Counted from the stretch's first letter, positions 1 to 11,503 are shown. The stretch is 64,000 bases of DNA from Lepus europaeus (GCF_033115175.1 NC_084850.1:100813439-100877438); one strand, 5' to 3'. Numbers and translations are program-made. Notes: generated by a model from the sequence alone, not told the origin.

Positions 1-320
1 TAGTGGATAAAGCCACTGCTTACAATGCTGGCATCCCATATGACTGCCAGTTCGAGTCCTGGCAGCTCCACTTCCAATCCATGTGCCTGGGAAAGCAGGT
101 GAGAATGGCCCAAGTGCTTGGGCCCCAAACCCACGTGGGAAACCTGGGTGGAGTTTCAGGCTTCTGGCTTCAGCCTGGACCAGCACTAGCTGTTGTGGCC
201 ACTTGGAGAGTAAACCAGGTCTCAAACCAATGCCTATGTGGGATGCCGGCACTGCAGGCGGTGGCTTTACCTGCTATGCCACCTCTCTTCTTTCCAACAA
301 ATAAATAAATTTTAAAAATT
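1..320 (+). repeat. C-repeat SINE, cut by window start
   Basis: This lagomorph tRNA-derived SINE enters from outside the window. The body (box-B-like GTTCGAGTCC at about 51, then the 'gcccaagtgcttgggcccc' core and 'agtaaaccag') and the tail ending in ATAAATAAATTTTAAAA are visible. Its 5' head is missing only because the window starts here. Confidence 0.9.
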
Positions 321-636
321 TCCTAAGCCTCCAATTCCCTGCCATCCATGATCCAGTCCCTACATATCAATCTTGCTTCATTTCCTGCCATCTACCAGAA
401 CACCTGTTCAGTTTTCAGCACCCCTCCCACTACTGGAAGTAGTACTGGGCACAATTAATCTCCTTTCTGCCTTCTCAACCACTGTATGTGTGCATTCTTA
501 ATCATACGTGTAACCCCTGGCATTTCCAATATCTCATATGGTTACCTTGGGGGCAAGGTACTGCAACAGGACAGGTACTCAATGTTTACTGAATGAACAA
601 CACAATAAATGGTTGATTTTGCAAAACTTGAATACA

Positions 637-943
637 GGGGCTGGTGCTGTGGTGTAAAGGGTTAAGATACCTCCTGCCATGCCAGCATCCCACATGGGCA
701 CTGAGTCCCAACTGCTCCACTGCGGATCCAGCTCCCTGCTAATGCAGTTGAGAAGCAATGAAAGATGGCCCAAGTTCTTGGGCCTCTGCACCCATGTGGG
801 CAACCCATATGAAGCTCCTGGCTGTGGCCTGGCTGGACCTCAGCCATTGCAACCATTTGGGAAGTGAACCAGCATATGGAAGATTCTCTATCTCTCCCTC
901 TTTCTAACTCTTACCTTTCAAATAAATAAATAAATCTTTAAAA
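637..943 (+). repeat. C-repeat SINE, complete, with TSD
   Basis: Full-length copy from 'ggggctggtgctgtgg' to the AAATAAATAAATAAATC tail. It is flanked by the direct repeat AAAACTTGAATA, just upstream at about 623 and just downstream at about 943, so both ends are genuine retroposition ends. Confidence 0.9.
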
Positions 944-1286
944 AAAACTTGAATATAATCTTTCTTAACTGTATGGCAATGTTTGCTACTCCTGATTTTG
1001 TATTCAGGATTAAGGAAAGACAGAAAAAATGTCTTTCCTCCCCTTATATTTTCACTACACAGTTTTGTATCAGCACCAGAGTAGGCTGACATGATCTCAT
1101 GGGTACCTGTCAGGAGTGATTAGAGACCAGGTGTGAATCAGCTGTGAAGGTAAGACTCTCAGGGACCTGTGTAAAACCTGTATTGTGCACACTGCCTCAG
1201 GAAATGGGTATCATTTCAGCCATGGACAGTTTGCCCTGCAGGCAATACAGCAGTGCAGAAACCTGGCAGGCTCTACCTTAACCAAG

Positions 1287-1640
1287 TGTATTAGTCAGCT
1301 TTTCATAACTATAAGTATATACCCAAGACAGCTTAACATTATAAAGAAAAGAGATTTACTTTGGCTTATAACTCTGGAGGGTCACAGTCTGTGATCATGC
1401 AGGCCCTGTTGGTTCAGCCCCTAGTGATGGCCTTATTGCTGGCTGAGTCCCAAGGTAGCACAGGGCACCACATGGCAAGAAAGAAAGGAAGTAAACTACT
1501 CTGTGTCTCTATTCTCATAAAGCCATCAGGATTTAGTCATGGAGGCTCCGTCTTAAATGACCTCATGCAGTGTAATCGTTTCCCAAAAGCCTCACCTGGA
1601 AAAACCATAATGGTACTGTTTCCACCCTCTCAGAACCATT
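1287..1640 (-). mobile_element. ERVL-MaLR LTR fossil (MST/MLT1-like), reverse
   Basis: The start TGTATTAGTCAGCTTTTC, followed by 'ataaagaaaagagattta' and later 'cataaagccatcaggatt', is the layout of the reverse complement of a mammalian MaLR LTR (THE1/MST/MLT1 group). It is a solitary, diverged, broken fossil predating the lagomorph SINEs around it. The exact subfamily is not resolved by eye. Confidence 0.6.
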
Positions 1641-1660
1641 AGCATAAGTCTTTCAGGACT

Positions 1661-2028
1661 TGGGGCTGGCATCGTGGCCTTGTTAAGTCACTGCCTGCAG
1701 CATCAGCATCCCATATGGGTGCCTGTTCCAGTCCCAGCTGCTCCGCCTGCAGTCCAGCTCCCTGCTAATGCTCCTGAGAAAGCAGCCAAGGATCGTCTGA
1801 GTGCTTCTGCCCCTGCCACCGATATGGGAGGCCCAGATGGAGTTCCAGCCTCCTGGCTTCAGCCTGGCCCAGCCCCAGCCATTGAGACCATCTGGGGAGT
1901 CAATCAGCAGATGGAAGAGCTCTCTCTGATTCTCCCTGTTTCACTGTAAAAAAATAATAAACCAATCTTTTTAAAAATAAATAAATAAATCCTTTAAAAA
2001 ACAAATAAATACATCTTTTAAAAAATCA
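1661..2028 (+). repeat. C-repeat SINE with TSD and long A-rich tail
   Basis: The body starts TGGGGCTGGCATCGTGG. The tail has grown into repeated AATAAATAAATCCTTT blocks. The direct repeat TTTCAGGACT lies at 1651-1660 and again at 2029-2038. It inserted about 10 bp beyond the end of the MaLR fossil. Confidence 0.9.
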
Positions 2029-2038
2029 TTTCAGGACT

Positions 2039-2744
2039 AAACTCCTGAGTGAAGAGAGATAAATATTCCAACTATAGCACCATGTGATCCATGCTCACTT
2101 CATTTCTAATAAGACATATCAACATCACAAATCCCCTGGTATGATATAGTTAGAAGGGCACATCATTTCTGCATCATTTTTTGCCAAAAATTCATACAAT
2201 CACGAGAAATCATCAGACAAACCTATTCTGAGGAAGATTCTACAAAAAAAAAAAAAAGAACTGTACTTTGCAAGAGTTAAAAGTCAAGAAAGACTGAGGA
2301 GCTGCCACAAGACTGAAGAAGAGAAAGGAGGCATTGCAATTATATTGCAATATGTGATCTTGGGTTTAATTCTGAATTCTGGAACAGAAAATTGTCTACA
2401 GCTAATAGTATTGCACCATTCTGATTTTGATAATTATACTATTGTTATATAAAAAGCTTAAGAGTATCTGGATAAAAGATATAAAAGAACACTACTACTT
2501 AGCGACATGTAAGTCTAAAAGTATTGCTGAATATTTTTTTAAAAATTTATTGCTCTGTTTTGAAAGTTACTGTAGCTGTTCCTTTGGGAGTTCAGGGCCC
2601 ATCCCAAGATGTCCAGGGTTTCTAAACTGGAAACATAGCCATGAGATTGTTAGAATAATGGAATACCTGTTTTCAAGACCATTCTCTAAAACAAGAAGAA
2701 ACGAACTCCTGGGAAGAAGGAATCCACCTTCTACCGCTACTGCC
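2039..2744. other. AT-rich intergenic stretch, no gene seen
   Basis: Between the last upstream SINE and the GPKOW promoter. It has a run of 13 A at about 2247 and 'atttttttaaaaatttattg' at about 2533 but no recognisable repeat family, RNA gene or conserved-looking ORF. Confidence 0.5.
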
Positions 2745-2967
2745 TCTTGGCGGAACTACAGGTCCCGGTATACTTGGCGCAGGCGCATTCCTGGGAAATT
2801 CAGACGCGCTACAATAACTTCCTAGGGCTAGTTGTTGGGTTTCGTCGGCCGGTGCCGCAATGCTTTACGGGAAATGTAGTTCTTGCGCTTGTCTGACTGC
2901 CGCTAGTGAATTGAGCCCAAACTAAATTTCCCAGCAAGCAGCGCACCAGCCTGGGAACTGGGGCAAG
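2745..2967 (+). promoter_or_regulatory. GPKOW: GPKOW promoter with ZNF143/THAP11-type motifs
   Basis: CpG-containing, TATA-less sequence directly before the GPKOW start codon. Three places resemble the ZNF143 (Staf)/THAP11 element built on ACTACAnTTCCC: ACTACAGGTCCCGG near 2755, the reverse complement of ACTACATTTCCCGTAAAGCA near 2862-2881, and ACTAAATTTCCCAGCAAGCA near 2922-2941. The middle one matches best. Such elements are common in housekeeping promoters. The transcription start is inferred to lie close to 2900-2960. Confidence 0.7.
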
Positions 2968-5900
2968 ATGGCAGACGCCGAAGATGGTGTTTTGCAGCCG
3001 ACTGCATCTTCTACTGCCCCAATTTCATTCGCCTTTACTCGTACGTCCTCTCGGAGGCGGCTGACGGCCCTAAATGATGGCGCAGAGTCCGCCCCAGAGG
3101 AGAAGGATTTCTTGAAGACCGTGGAAGGGAGGCAGCTACAAAGGTGAAGCGCCGGGTCTTTCGCCCCTTGTAAATCGGTGCCGTGGGTGCGAGCGGGAGG
3201 ACTCAAGTTGAGTAGTTTGCCTTGATGACAGTGGCCTGGAAAGCCTGAAACACGGCCTCAGGAAATCCGTGGAGGAGAAAAGGCAGGAGCTTGTGGGAGA
3301 GGTAGGGAAGTTGCTTTTCATGGCCGTGTGGACTGAGAAGATGTATAAGGATACTTCAGAAAGTTCGTGGGAAATGCGCATTATTTCAATATTCATTATC
3401 TATGGACTTTTTGAAATGCCCTCACATTCATGACAGGGAATACCTTTAGGATGCTGGGACACTCTGGTGTGTGCGTTCAGATAAATGGGAAAGAGGGAAT
3501 AATTGCAGGACCCTGTTGTCTCAACTAAAGTGAATGGGGGCGCCTCTGATACGGGGGACGAGATGGAGCTGCAGATTCAGGTTGAGGGAGGCTGCAGCAG
3601 CATATTTAGGAAAGAAGAGGCTGAAGTGCCTGAGGGAGGGACTTGCAGAAGAGAAGCAACCGCCTAGGAGGCTGTTCTGGAGCTGGGAAGAGTCTGGCTG
3701 CAAATGGTCATTTGTAGTTCTTGGGATGAACAGATGGCCTAGCAATGATTCCTGGAAGGTACTGTCATTTAAGGGCTGGGGGGACAATGACGTGCAGTCA
3801 GAGGCATGGTCCATGGAGCTAGGAGTGAGTTTGGCTCTTGTGTTTCTCTGCATAGGGGGGTATAGATGGAACCCACGGACCCTGCTTCTCTCCTAACCTC
3901 ACCTTTCTTTGTCCACATCAGTGTGAAGCCCTCAGAAGTCCCCAAGGAACCTGTCATTCCCTTGATTCAGAATGGCTGTCACAGGCAGCCCCTGGTCCAG
4001 CCCTCTGGGCTATCCACAGACACCAAGACCTTGATGGATGAGGTACTGTCCCAGGCTGTGAAGGAACTGATTGAGGGTAAGTGGGCCCCCTCCCCCACCC
4101 TGCTCCAGTGAAGAAAGACAAGGAAGAAGGTGGAAGATACATAGGGTGGGACCTCATTGCTCCCTCCCATTCTTCCTTAGAAACCGAGAAATCTCTGGAG
4201 GAAAGAAAGAATGCAAATGCCGACTCCATGCTCACTATCCCCATGATCCAGAAAGGATACACCTCCAACAAGGAAGGGGTAGACGGCGAACACTCAGCTG
4301 AAACCGTGAGTTGGCCCCTTACCCCCCTGCTCCCTTGGTTTCTCCTTGCCCTGTCTGCCATGCTTGTCGTCTTAGACACAGCAAAGAAAGTCTGTGTGTA
4401 CCCTGGAGGCCTACTGCCTAGCTCTTCCTCCTTCCAGCCTTTTTGGGAACATTAACACATGAATCCAGATGTTGGAGTATGAAGTTGGATCCTAGGATTG
4501 TCTGAATGGGGCAGAGGGAAGAGGAAATACAACAGCCATGAGGGTGGACACTGCCTGGAGTGTTTGACAAACACCAAGGAGACCAATGTGGCTGGACTAG
4601 AATTAGTAAGAGAAGTCAGATGGAAGTGGAGGGGGGGTGGGGCGAGACCAGGCAGGGCTTTGTGGGTCACGATGAGAACTTTGGCTTTTACCCTGAATGA
4701 GATGATAGCCATGGGTGGGCCCTCGGCAGAGAAAGGATGCAACTTATGATTCAACAGAATCTACTGTGAACACAACAGACTAGTAAGTGAAGGTAGAAGC
4801 AGGGAGACCAGTAGTCTAGACCAGAGATGGTAAGGACTCAGATCCAAGTGGTGTGAGAGAAAGCGAGGTAGGGTTTAGTGAGAGAGGCAAGAGCAGGGTG
4901 AGTATTCCTAATGGTAGCAGCTGCCCAAGCAGGCCATGGCAGGAAGGCTGCGTGGTGTGTCTGTTAGTGACACAACTTGTGTGTCTGGAGTGAGTGAATG
5001 AAAGGATTGAAGGAGTAATGATGGGAAGTGACCACGGGAAAGGGTAGCGGCAGGGCCATGGAAGTAACCAAGTCTGTCTGTCCATATCTTGGACTCGACT
5101 TTTCACCTGTTCATTCATAAGTATTTTGCACTGCTTCCTCAGGGCCTACTTCTATGGCCACACCATCGAGCATCCTGGGTTTAACTAGGGTGATTAGAAG
5201 GAATTCATCCACCTTTATTTGTGCTTTGGTGTCTTTCATTAAAAAACAAACAAACAAAGGCCCTCCATTTACTCCTCATCCTGTTCCAGCTCTGGCCTTG
5301 TTTCTCTCATTTTCCCTCTGACAAGCCCCCTCCAGCAGCTTTCCACATGTCCATTGATCACACTTCCATAGTCCTTCCTCCCTCAGCTCCAAACCTTGCC
5401 GTCATCTTTGCCCCTCCCTCTCTCTGTCATACCGCCATGTATGATCTGTCAATGCCATCTTTGCCTTTTTTCTAAATGCATCCAGAATTTCACTTCTCAC
5501 CACCACCAGCACCACACATCTGGACGACTGCAGTGACTTTCTTGCTGGCCCCTCATGTGACCTCCACCTGCCTGGAGGTTGTCTGCCTCCTGCACCCAGC
5601 TCTCCTGATTGACTCCTTACCTATGCTCCTCTGCCTCCATGTCCTTGTTCCAGTCATGTTGATTTTCATAATACTCTTCACACACACTGAGTTTTGTTTG
5701 GCCTCAGAGCCTTTGCTCCTACCATCCTCTCTGCTCGCAACACTCTTTCCTTCTCATCTCCTCATGGCTCCCCCTGTGATCTCCTGGTCTCTGTGTCAGT
5801 GTCAACTCTGGCAATCCCTCTACATCCTCATGGCCCACATGGGAGTGCCTGAGTTCCAAACGCAGCTCTGCCTCCTGATTCCAGAGCTTTCTACTCAGGT

Positions 5901-6008
5901 GCACCCCGGAAGGCTGTGGTGATGGCCCAAGTAGTTGGGTTCTTGCCTGTCAAGTGGGTTGATTTCCTGGCTCCTGGCTTCAGCCCAGCCTAGTCGCAGC
6001 TGGGAGCT

Positions 6009-6061
<53 letters not shown>

Positions 6062-8333
6062 CTTGCGCGCGCACGTCTGCCTCTCAGATGCACATACTCA
6101 CACACATAGAAAGCCAGTGTTTGCAAAATCTGATGCTCCTTCCTCTTCCTGAACCCATTAGGTACCAAAAGAAGCTGATTATGAGGCAGTCTCTGTGGAG
6201 GCCTACGGACTGGCCATGCTGCGGGGTATGGGCTGGAAACCTGGCGATGGCATTGGACGCACTTTCAGTCAGTGAGTTTTGGGCTAAGGGTGACGGGGTG
6301 GACGGATGGAGCTGTGAACAAGCCCCCCCGCCCCCACCACCACCACCCCATGGTGACTGCCAACCCAGAACCCTTCAGGCAGGGAGAGGGGATACATTAT
6401 TCCCCTAATTCAGTAGCCTCTTCCACTCCTGTTTCCAATTCCTCATTTGAAAAGTGGGGGTAACAGGATGGACTTCACAGGTCTCTCGTGAGAGTTTGAT
6501 GAGATGATACTCATATAGCACATTGAGTAGGCCCCCACCCCAAGTAAGCACAGGCTAAGGATCTGCTTTTATCACACGGACTTACGATCCCTTCTCCGCA
6601 ATTGGAAACTCCAGTGAATTCCGAAAAGCAGACAATTTTTCACAAACCATGTGGCAGCTGAACATGATCTGCATTGGCATTGAGCGTTCTTATAGCCTGT
6701 TTCTCCTGTCTGGCCTGACCGGGCATATGATTTCTGCTGTGGAAATAGAAGGTTACAAGGAAATGCTTGGTCATGAGGGCCTGCCTCAGATGCCACCGTC
6801 GATACTGTATAATACATAGTATATGCAGCATGGTGTTAAGTTGAAACAAATGAAGTTCCATTTCGGTAGGTCCAAAACAATCCGAAATGAGAGACTGGAA
6901 AGGGCATTCTTGAACATTCGATGGGGTGGGATTTAGCAGGGGAGAGAGGCAGCCACTGAAGGTGCTTGGATCCCGTCCCCAGTAAATCCATATTCCTTCA
7001 CGCAGAATAGTGAAGCCCCGTGTCAACTCATTGAGGCCCAAGGGGTTGGGGCTGGGCGCCAACCTGGCTGAGATGAAGGCCTTGACCTCCACCAGTTCCA
7101 ACTGCCTTCCAAGAACAAATGTGGATCAAGATCAGGATGACGGGCAGGAAACGACAAGGCAGCCCGAAGGACTGAAGACGGGGACAGCCGTGACGGTCAT
7201 TTCTGGCCATTACCGAGGTCGCTACGGGAAGGTAAGGAGCCAGGGTGTCCCTGGAGACCAAGGAAGATGGATTTGAGGGTCGGAGGCAGGAAGCATCGGG
7301 TTTGGGGTAAAAGGGCTGGAAGTCCAGGTCTTTCAGGCCTGCCTGGCGCATTGCCTCACTAGGTAATGCGGCAGGGCCACTTGCTAGGTTTTTCTGAGCT
7401 TCAGGTGCCAATGAAAAGGGAGCAGGGCCGGTGTTTGGTGCAGTAATTAAGACGCCACTGGATGCCCATATGGAAGTGCCTGGGTTCGAGGCTTGGCTCC
7501 ATTCCTGATTCCAGCTTCCTGCTGGTGCCCACCCTGGGGAGTGGCAGCTAATGGCTCAAGTATCTGGGGCCCTGCTCCCCATGTGGAAGCACCGGATTGA
7601 GTTCCCAGCTCTTGGCTTTGACTTGGCCCCCAGCTCCAACTGTTGTGGGCATTTGGAAAGTTAACCAGCAAATGGGATAGCTCTCTGTCTTTCAAATAAA
7701 TTAAAAAGCTAATTTACAAAAGGGAGTTAGGGGGCTGGCCCTGTGGCATAGTGGGTAAAGCCGCCACCTGCAATGCCAGCATCTCATATGGCCGCCAGTT
7801 CGAGGCCCGGCTGCTCCACTTCTGATCACGCTCTCTGCTATGGCCTGGGAAAGCAGTGGAAGATGGCCCAAGTCCTTTGGCTCCTGCACCCGCGTGGGAG
7901 ACCTGGAGGAAGCTCCTGGCTCCTGGCTTTGGCTCAGCACAGCTCTGGCTGTTGTGGCCAAATGGGGAGTGAACCAGCAGATGGAAGACTCCCCTCTCTC
8001 TCTCTCTGCCTGTCCTTCTTTCTGTGCAACTCTGACTTTCAGATAAATAAATAAATCTTTAAAAAAAAAAGGAGGGGGGAGATTCGGGCTGTAGCACCAT
8101 GTGTTAAAGCCCTGGCATGCAGCGTTAGCATCCCATAAGGGCACCAGTTCCAGTTCTAGCTGCTCCATTTCCCATCTAGCTCCCTGCTAATGTGCCTAGG
8201 AAGGCAGCAGGAGGTGCCCCAAGACCTTGGGCCACATGGGGGACCTGATGAAGCTGCTGGCTCCTGGCTTCAGCCTGGCCCAGCCCTGGTCATTGCAGCC
8301 ATTTGGGGAGTGAACCAGTGGGTGGAAAATCTG

Positions 8334-8364
<31 letters not shown>

Positions 8365-11300
8365 CCTCTCCCTCTCCCTCTCCCTCTCTCTTCCAAATAA
8401 TCTTTTTTAAAAATGAAAAAAGGAGTGAATAGCAATCATCACGAGTCTCTGAGGATTAAATACATAAAAATGTCTGTACCCCACCCAAGGAACTAGACCC
8501 GGTCCCAGCTTTTAGGGGGTCACAAGTCGGTGGGTAAAACAGGGGTCAGGCGTGTTGGAGGTAAGAGATGGACAGCTTGGTCCTAGGAATGTGGGTGGAG
8601 TCCACTTAACCTCGCTAACTTCTTCGTCTTGACGCTGTAGGTTGAAGGCCTTGACCCTGACAATGCTCGGGCCATGGTGCGTCTGACAGGGGAGAACTCT
8701 GTGGTGACTGTTAGCGAGTACTGCCTGCGCCCTGTCTCCCAGCAGGAGCATGATGAGAACTCCATGGATCTCAGTGAGTGGGCCTCTTGAATCCACGGAG
8801 GGGAGGTAGAGAAGCGGAGAAGCGCTCTGGGGCAGGAGGGGTAGGGCCTGTGTCTTGCGGTGGGTTTTCCATCTGCAGAGGGGAGGGCAGCAGTCTGCCT
8901 GGTGGCTGGGATTTCCTGCCAGAGGTCACGAGGCAAGAAGAGATCTGGGTGGTTTATTTCAGTGGGGGAAGAAAAAAAAAAGTTGATCTAGTATCCCTGG
9001 GTTTTTAGCCTTTCTCGGAAGGCAAAGAAACAGGTGGATTTTGGGGGGTGATGAGCCCTTCTTTTGCTCTAGGGAGTGACAGCCACTAGGATTAGGGTAT
9101 GGCCAAGCAGGAGGCAGGCACTTCAATGGGACAAGGTGCTGTGGCAGGTGGATGCAAACGGTTCTCTGGGCCCCTGCGGGCTATGCGAGGCAGCTGCAGT
9201 GTCCGTGTGAGCTGGGTGGGTCGGGGAGGGGCTTCCTGAAGGAGGCTGAGATGATGAAGAGTAAGGGCAGAAGCATTGTAGTAGCTGTGGTAAAGGCGTC
9301 CTGATGACGAGGGACGCTTTGGGAGGCAGCAGAGGGCCCTGGGCTCAGGCACGGCGTCAGGCAGCAGGGCCAGTGAGACACGGAGGGCCCGTTCCTCTTT
9401 CCCCCATGCGCCTTTCTACAGATCAGGAGAATGCAACTCCCATGGGGCGAGCAACTGACCCAACCTTGTCACAGAAGACCCTCCAAGACCAGGATGCCCA
9501 TGCCCACCTGGATTCAACGAGGAAGCGGAAACACCCTGTAGACCAGTGAGACTGTGGGACGAGGGACGAGGGATGAGGGCAGGCGTGTGGGTGAGCTCGG
9601 GCCGTCGAGGGGAGGCAGTCCCGTGGAAGGAACTAGGATTGACCCAATGGGTGGGTTTCCCAGCAGCAGCAAAGGTAGGGAGACTGGAATGGGCATGTGA
9701 TGATGACCTGAGCCTGGTGCTGGCTCCCTCTCCACAGACAAGAAGGGCCCGTGGCCAAAAGTGAGAAGACAGCTTCCAGAAGTCCACACTGGATACACAG
9801 AGACCTGCGCGTACGCTTTGTGAACAAGCTCTACAAGAATGGCCAGTACTACAACACCAAGGTGCACATCCTGCAGTGGGGCTCACCTCCCTCCCCCAAG
9901 GAGTGGGCCTCCTTAAGCCTCTAACATCTCCCATCCCCCGGCCCCTCTCCCCAGATGACAATTGAAGATCTCCTGAGCCCAGACACCTGTGTATGTCGAA
10001 CTGACGAAGGCCGAGTCTTAGAAGGTGAGGCTGAGCCACGGCTGGAAGGTGGGGCAGAGTCCACATTCTTTGCAGGAACCAGCATTCTCTTACAGAATAT
10101 GAGACCCTTCTGTGATGGTCATTACCTGAGCCCCACTCCCCCTGACTGTCCACTTAGCATGGGTGACACCATTTCTCCTGCTTGTGACTCGTGACAGGCG
10201 CCTTTAAGGCAAGGGGTTGAGGAGGGGAGCACAGGGTGGTAGTTGTGTGTTGAGCTCCTGGTAAAGGCAGGGCCTGCAACTCGTCCACAGTAAGTAGTAG
10301 TGTCTGTTACCACCACTGCTCCCTCCATCACAGTTATTTCTTTTCTATTTTTTAAAAAGATTTTATTTATTTGAGAGGTAGTTACAGATAGTGAGAGGAA
10401 GAGACAGAGACAAAGGTCTTCCGTCCATTGGTTCACTCCCCAAATGGCCACAACCACCGGAGCTGCACTGATTCGAAGCCAGGAGCCAGGAGCTTCTTCC
10501 AGGTCTCCCACGTGGGTACAGGGGCCCAAGCACTTGGGCCATCTTCTACTGCTTTCCCAGGCCACAGCAGAGAGCTGGATCAGAAGAGGAGCAGCCGGGA
10601 CTAGAACTGATGCCCATATGGGATGCCAGCACTGCAGGCGGAGGATTAACCTACTGTGCCATGGCGCCGGCCCCTCTTTTCTATTTTTTTTAAAGACTTA
10701 CTTATTTTTGAAAGGTAGAGTTAGAGAAAGAGGGACAGAGAGACAGACAGAGAGAGAGAGAGACAAGAGAGACAAGAGAGAGACAGAGATCTTCCATCCA
10801 ATGCTTCTGTCTCCAGATGGCCAGGGCTGGGCCAGGCCAAAGCAAGCAGCCTGGAGCTCCATCCAGGTCTCCCATGTGGATGGCAGGGCTCAAGCACTTG
10901 GGCCATCTTCTGCTGCCTTTCCAGGAACAGTGGCGGGGAACTGGATCAGAAGTGGTGCAGCCAGGACTCAAACCTACACTCATAGGGGATGGCAGTATTG
11001 CAGGCAGTGGCTTAACACATTGTACCACAGCACTGGCTCCATCACAGTTAGCTGTATGAACGGCTGCTTAGTTTTCTTCATCTTTGAAATGGGTGGAGTG
11101 TGGTTCGAGGGAATACAGCAAAGGCCCCACAACAGGACCCTGGCTGGGCTGTAGGTCTCACCGCCCCCTCTTGCTCACCTGCAGGTGTGAAGGAGAACAT
11201 GTTGGAGACACTGGTTCCCAAGACAGAAGGTGAACGCGTGATGGTGGTGCTGGGACCACAGGCCGGAAGGGTGAGTGCCAGACGTGGAGATGGGGGATTG

Positions 11301-11503
11301 GGGTTCACCAGGGGATGTCCTAAGCGGGCTGGGCTGGCCTGGCTAACTCTGGCCCACCCTTGCTCCAGGTAGGCCAGCTGCTGCGCCGTGACACAGTGCG
11401 AAGCAGGGCTTTGGTACAGCTGCACAGAGATGGTCAGTTGGTGGAGCTGCATTATGACGCCGTGTGCCAGTACATGGGCCCCAGTGACTCCGATGAAGAC
11501 TGA
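2968..11503 (+). CDS. GPKOW: G-patch domain and KOW motifs protein GPKOW (11 coding exons)
   Basis: Coding exons: 2968-3143, 3922-4076, 4181-4305, 6162-6271, 7006-7231, 8641-8773, 9422-9545, 9738-9861, 9955-10024, 11185-11270, 11369-11503. All introns are GT-AG and the phases join, giving 487 codons plus stop, close to the human protein (about 476 aa as I recall). The start [20 protein letters not shown] parallels the human N-terminus. A G-patch lies at about residues 164-210 ([20 protein letters not shown]). Two KOW motifs lie near 247-270 ([15 protein letters not shown]) and 431-452 ([16 protein letters not shown]). A basic RKRKH patch near 343 is a likely nuclear signal. The family member is a nuclear RNA-binding, spliceosome-associated protein (MOS2/Spp2-related) that works with the helicase DHX16. 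No breaks were seen. The linkers between domains are diverged, the domains are not. Confidence 0.96.
3345..3425. mobile_element. Tiny mariner-like MITE in GPKOW intron 1
   Basis: An element of about 80 bp with imperfect inverted ends: left GATACTTCAGAAAGTTCGTGG, right GGACTTTTTGAAATGCCC, flanked by TA-containing sequence. The same ends occur at 39,531-39,603. TIRs of the TACTTCAAAAAGTTCATGG type and the small size suggest a non-autonomous Tc1/mariner relic. The family name is not resolved. Confidence 0.55.
4450..5120. repeat. Probable ancient interspersed repeat in GPKOW intron 3
   Basis: The segment around 4655-4700 ('gggctttgtgggtcacgatgagaactttggcttttaccctgaatga') and 'agcagggagaccagtagtctagacc' at about 4798 resembles an old mammalian repeat that I recognise but cannot name with certainty. 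No ORF here looks coding. Confidence 0.35.
5245..5827 (+). repeat. L2 LINE 3' fragment
   Basis: C/T-rich text with the typical L2 run 'cctcagagcctttgctcctaccatcctctctgctcgcaacactctttcc' (about 5702-5750) and 'ctggcccctcatgtgacctccacctgcctgg' before it. Diverged, within GPKOW intron 3. Confidence 0.6.
5828..6062 (+). repeat. Old C-repeat SINE fragment ending in (CT)n(GT)n
   Basis: Partial older SINE: 'gggagtgcctgagttccaaa', 'gtgatggcccaagtagttggg', 'ctcctggcttcagcc'. It runs into about 30 bp of CT followed by about 18 bp of GT (6013-6062). The A-rich tail is missing. It ends about 100 bp before GPKOW exon 4. Confidence 0.75.
6415..6560 (+). repeat. MIR fragment
   Basis: The MIR-like order 'cctcatttgaaaagtgggggtaa', 'gtgagagtttgatgagatgata', 'tagcacattgagtaggc' sits in GPKOW intron 4, after a short C-rich (CCACCACCACC) stretch. 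Confidence 0.55.
7425..7716 (+). repeat. C-repeat SINE, older copy
   Basis: From 'gggccggtgtttggtgcagtaattaag' to 'ctttcaaataaattaaaaagc', lacking the long CT stretch. First of three consecutive same-strand SINEs in GPKOW intron 5. Confidence 0.85.
7731..8070 (+). repeat. C-repeat SINE, complete
   Basis: From 'ggggctggccctgtggcatagtgggtaaag' to 'ttcagataaataaataaatctttaaaaaaaaaa'. Little diverged from the consensus seen in other copies, so relatively young. Second of three in GPKOW intron 5. Confidence 0.9.
8085..8420 (+). repeat. C-repeat SINE with expanded pyrimidine tract
   Basis: Third SINE in GPKOW intron 5. Its CT region (about 8332-8392) has grown to CTCTCTCT followed by CCCTCT hexamers. 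The tail is short (CCAAATAATC). Similar short A/G-rich flanks (AAAAAAGGAG) on both sides suggest a TSD. Confidence 0.85.
10348..10674 (-). repeat. C-repeat SINE inserted in the tail of its neighbour
   Basis: Complete reverse copy from TTTTTTAAAAAGATTTTATTT to GGCGCCGGCCCC. The direct repeat TCTTTTCTATTTTTT flanks it at about 10,339 and 10,675. That repeat is part of the T-rich (reverse A-tail) edge of the next SINE, so this copy landed second. Confidence 0.9.
10687..11040 (-). repeat. C-repeat SINE, outer member of a nested pair
   Basis: Reverse copy ending 'gtaccacagcactggctcc'. Its own target repeat CTCCATCACAGTTA lies at 10,323-10,336 and 11,037-11,050, outside both SINEs of the pair, showing that it inserted first. 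It lies in GPKOW intron 9. Confidence 0.9.

Noticed and set aside
1-320. tRNA genes suggested by box-B-like GTTCGAGTCC in many places
   Set aside because: The motif belongs to the tRNA-derived head of the C-repeat SINE. No cloverleaf with proper acceptor arms is present.
7701-8168. ORFs of 60-240 codons with [19 protein letters not shown]-like peptides, many places
   Set aside because: These are conceptual translations of C-repeat SINEs, recurring wherever a SINE lies. They are not a protein family.
9416-10153. 245-codon ORF on the minus strand across GPKOW exons 7-9
   Set aside because: It overlaps well-supported plus-strand exons and shows no known domain. It is a shadow of GC-rich coding sequence.
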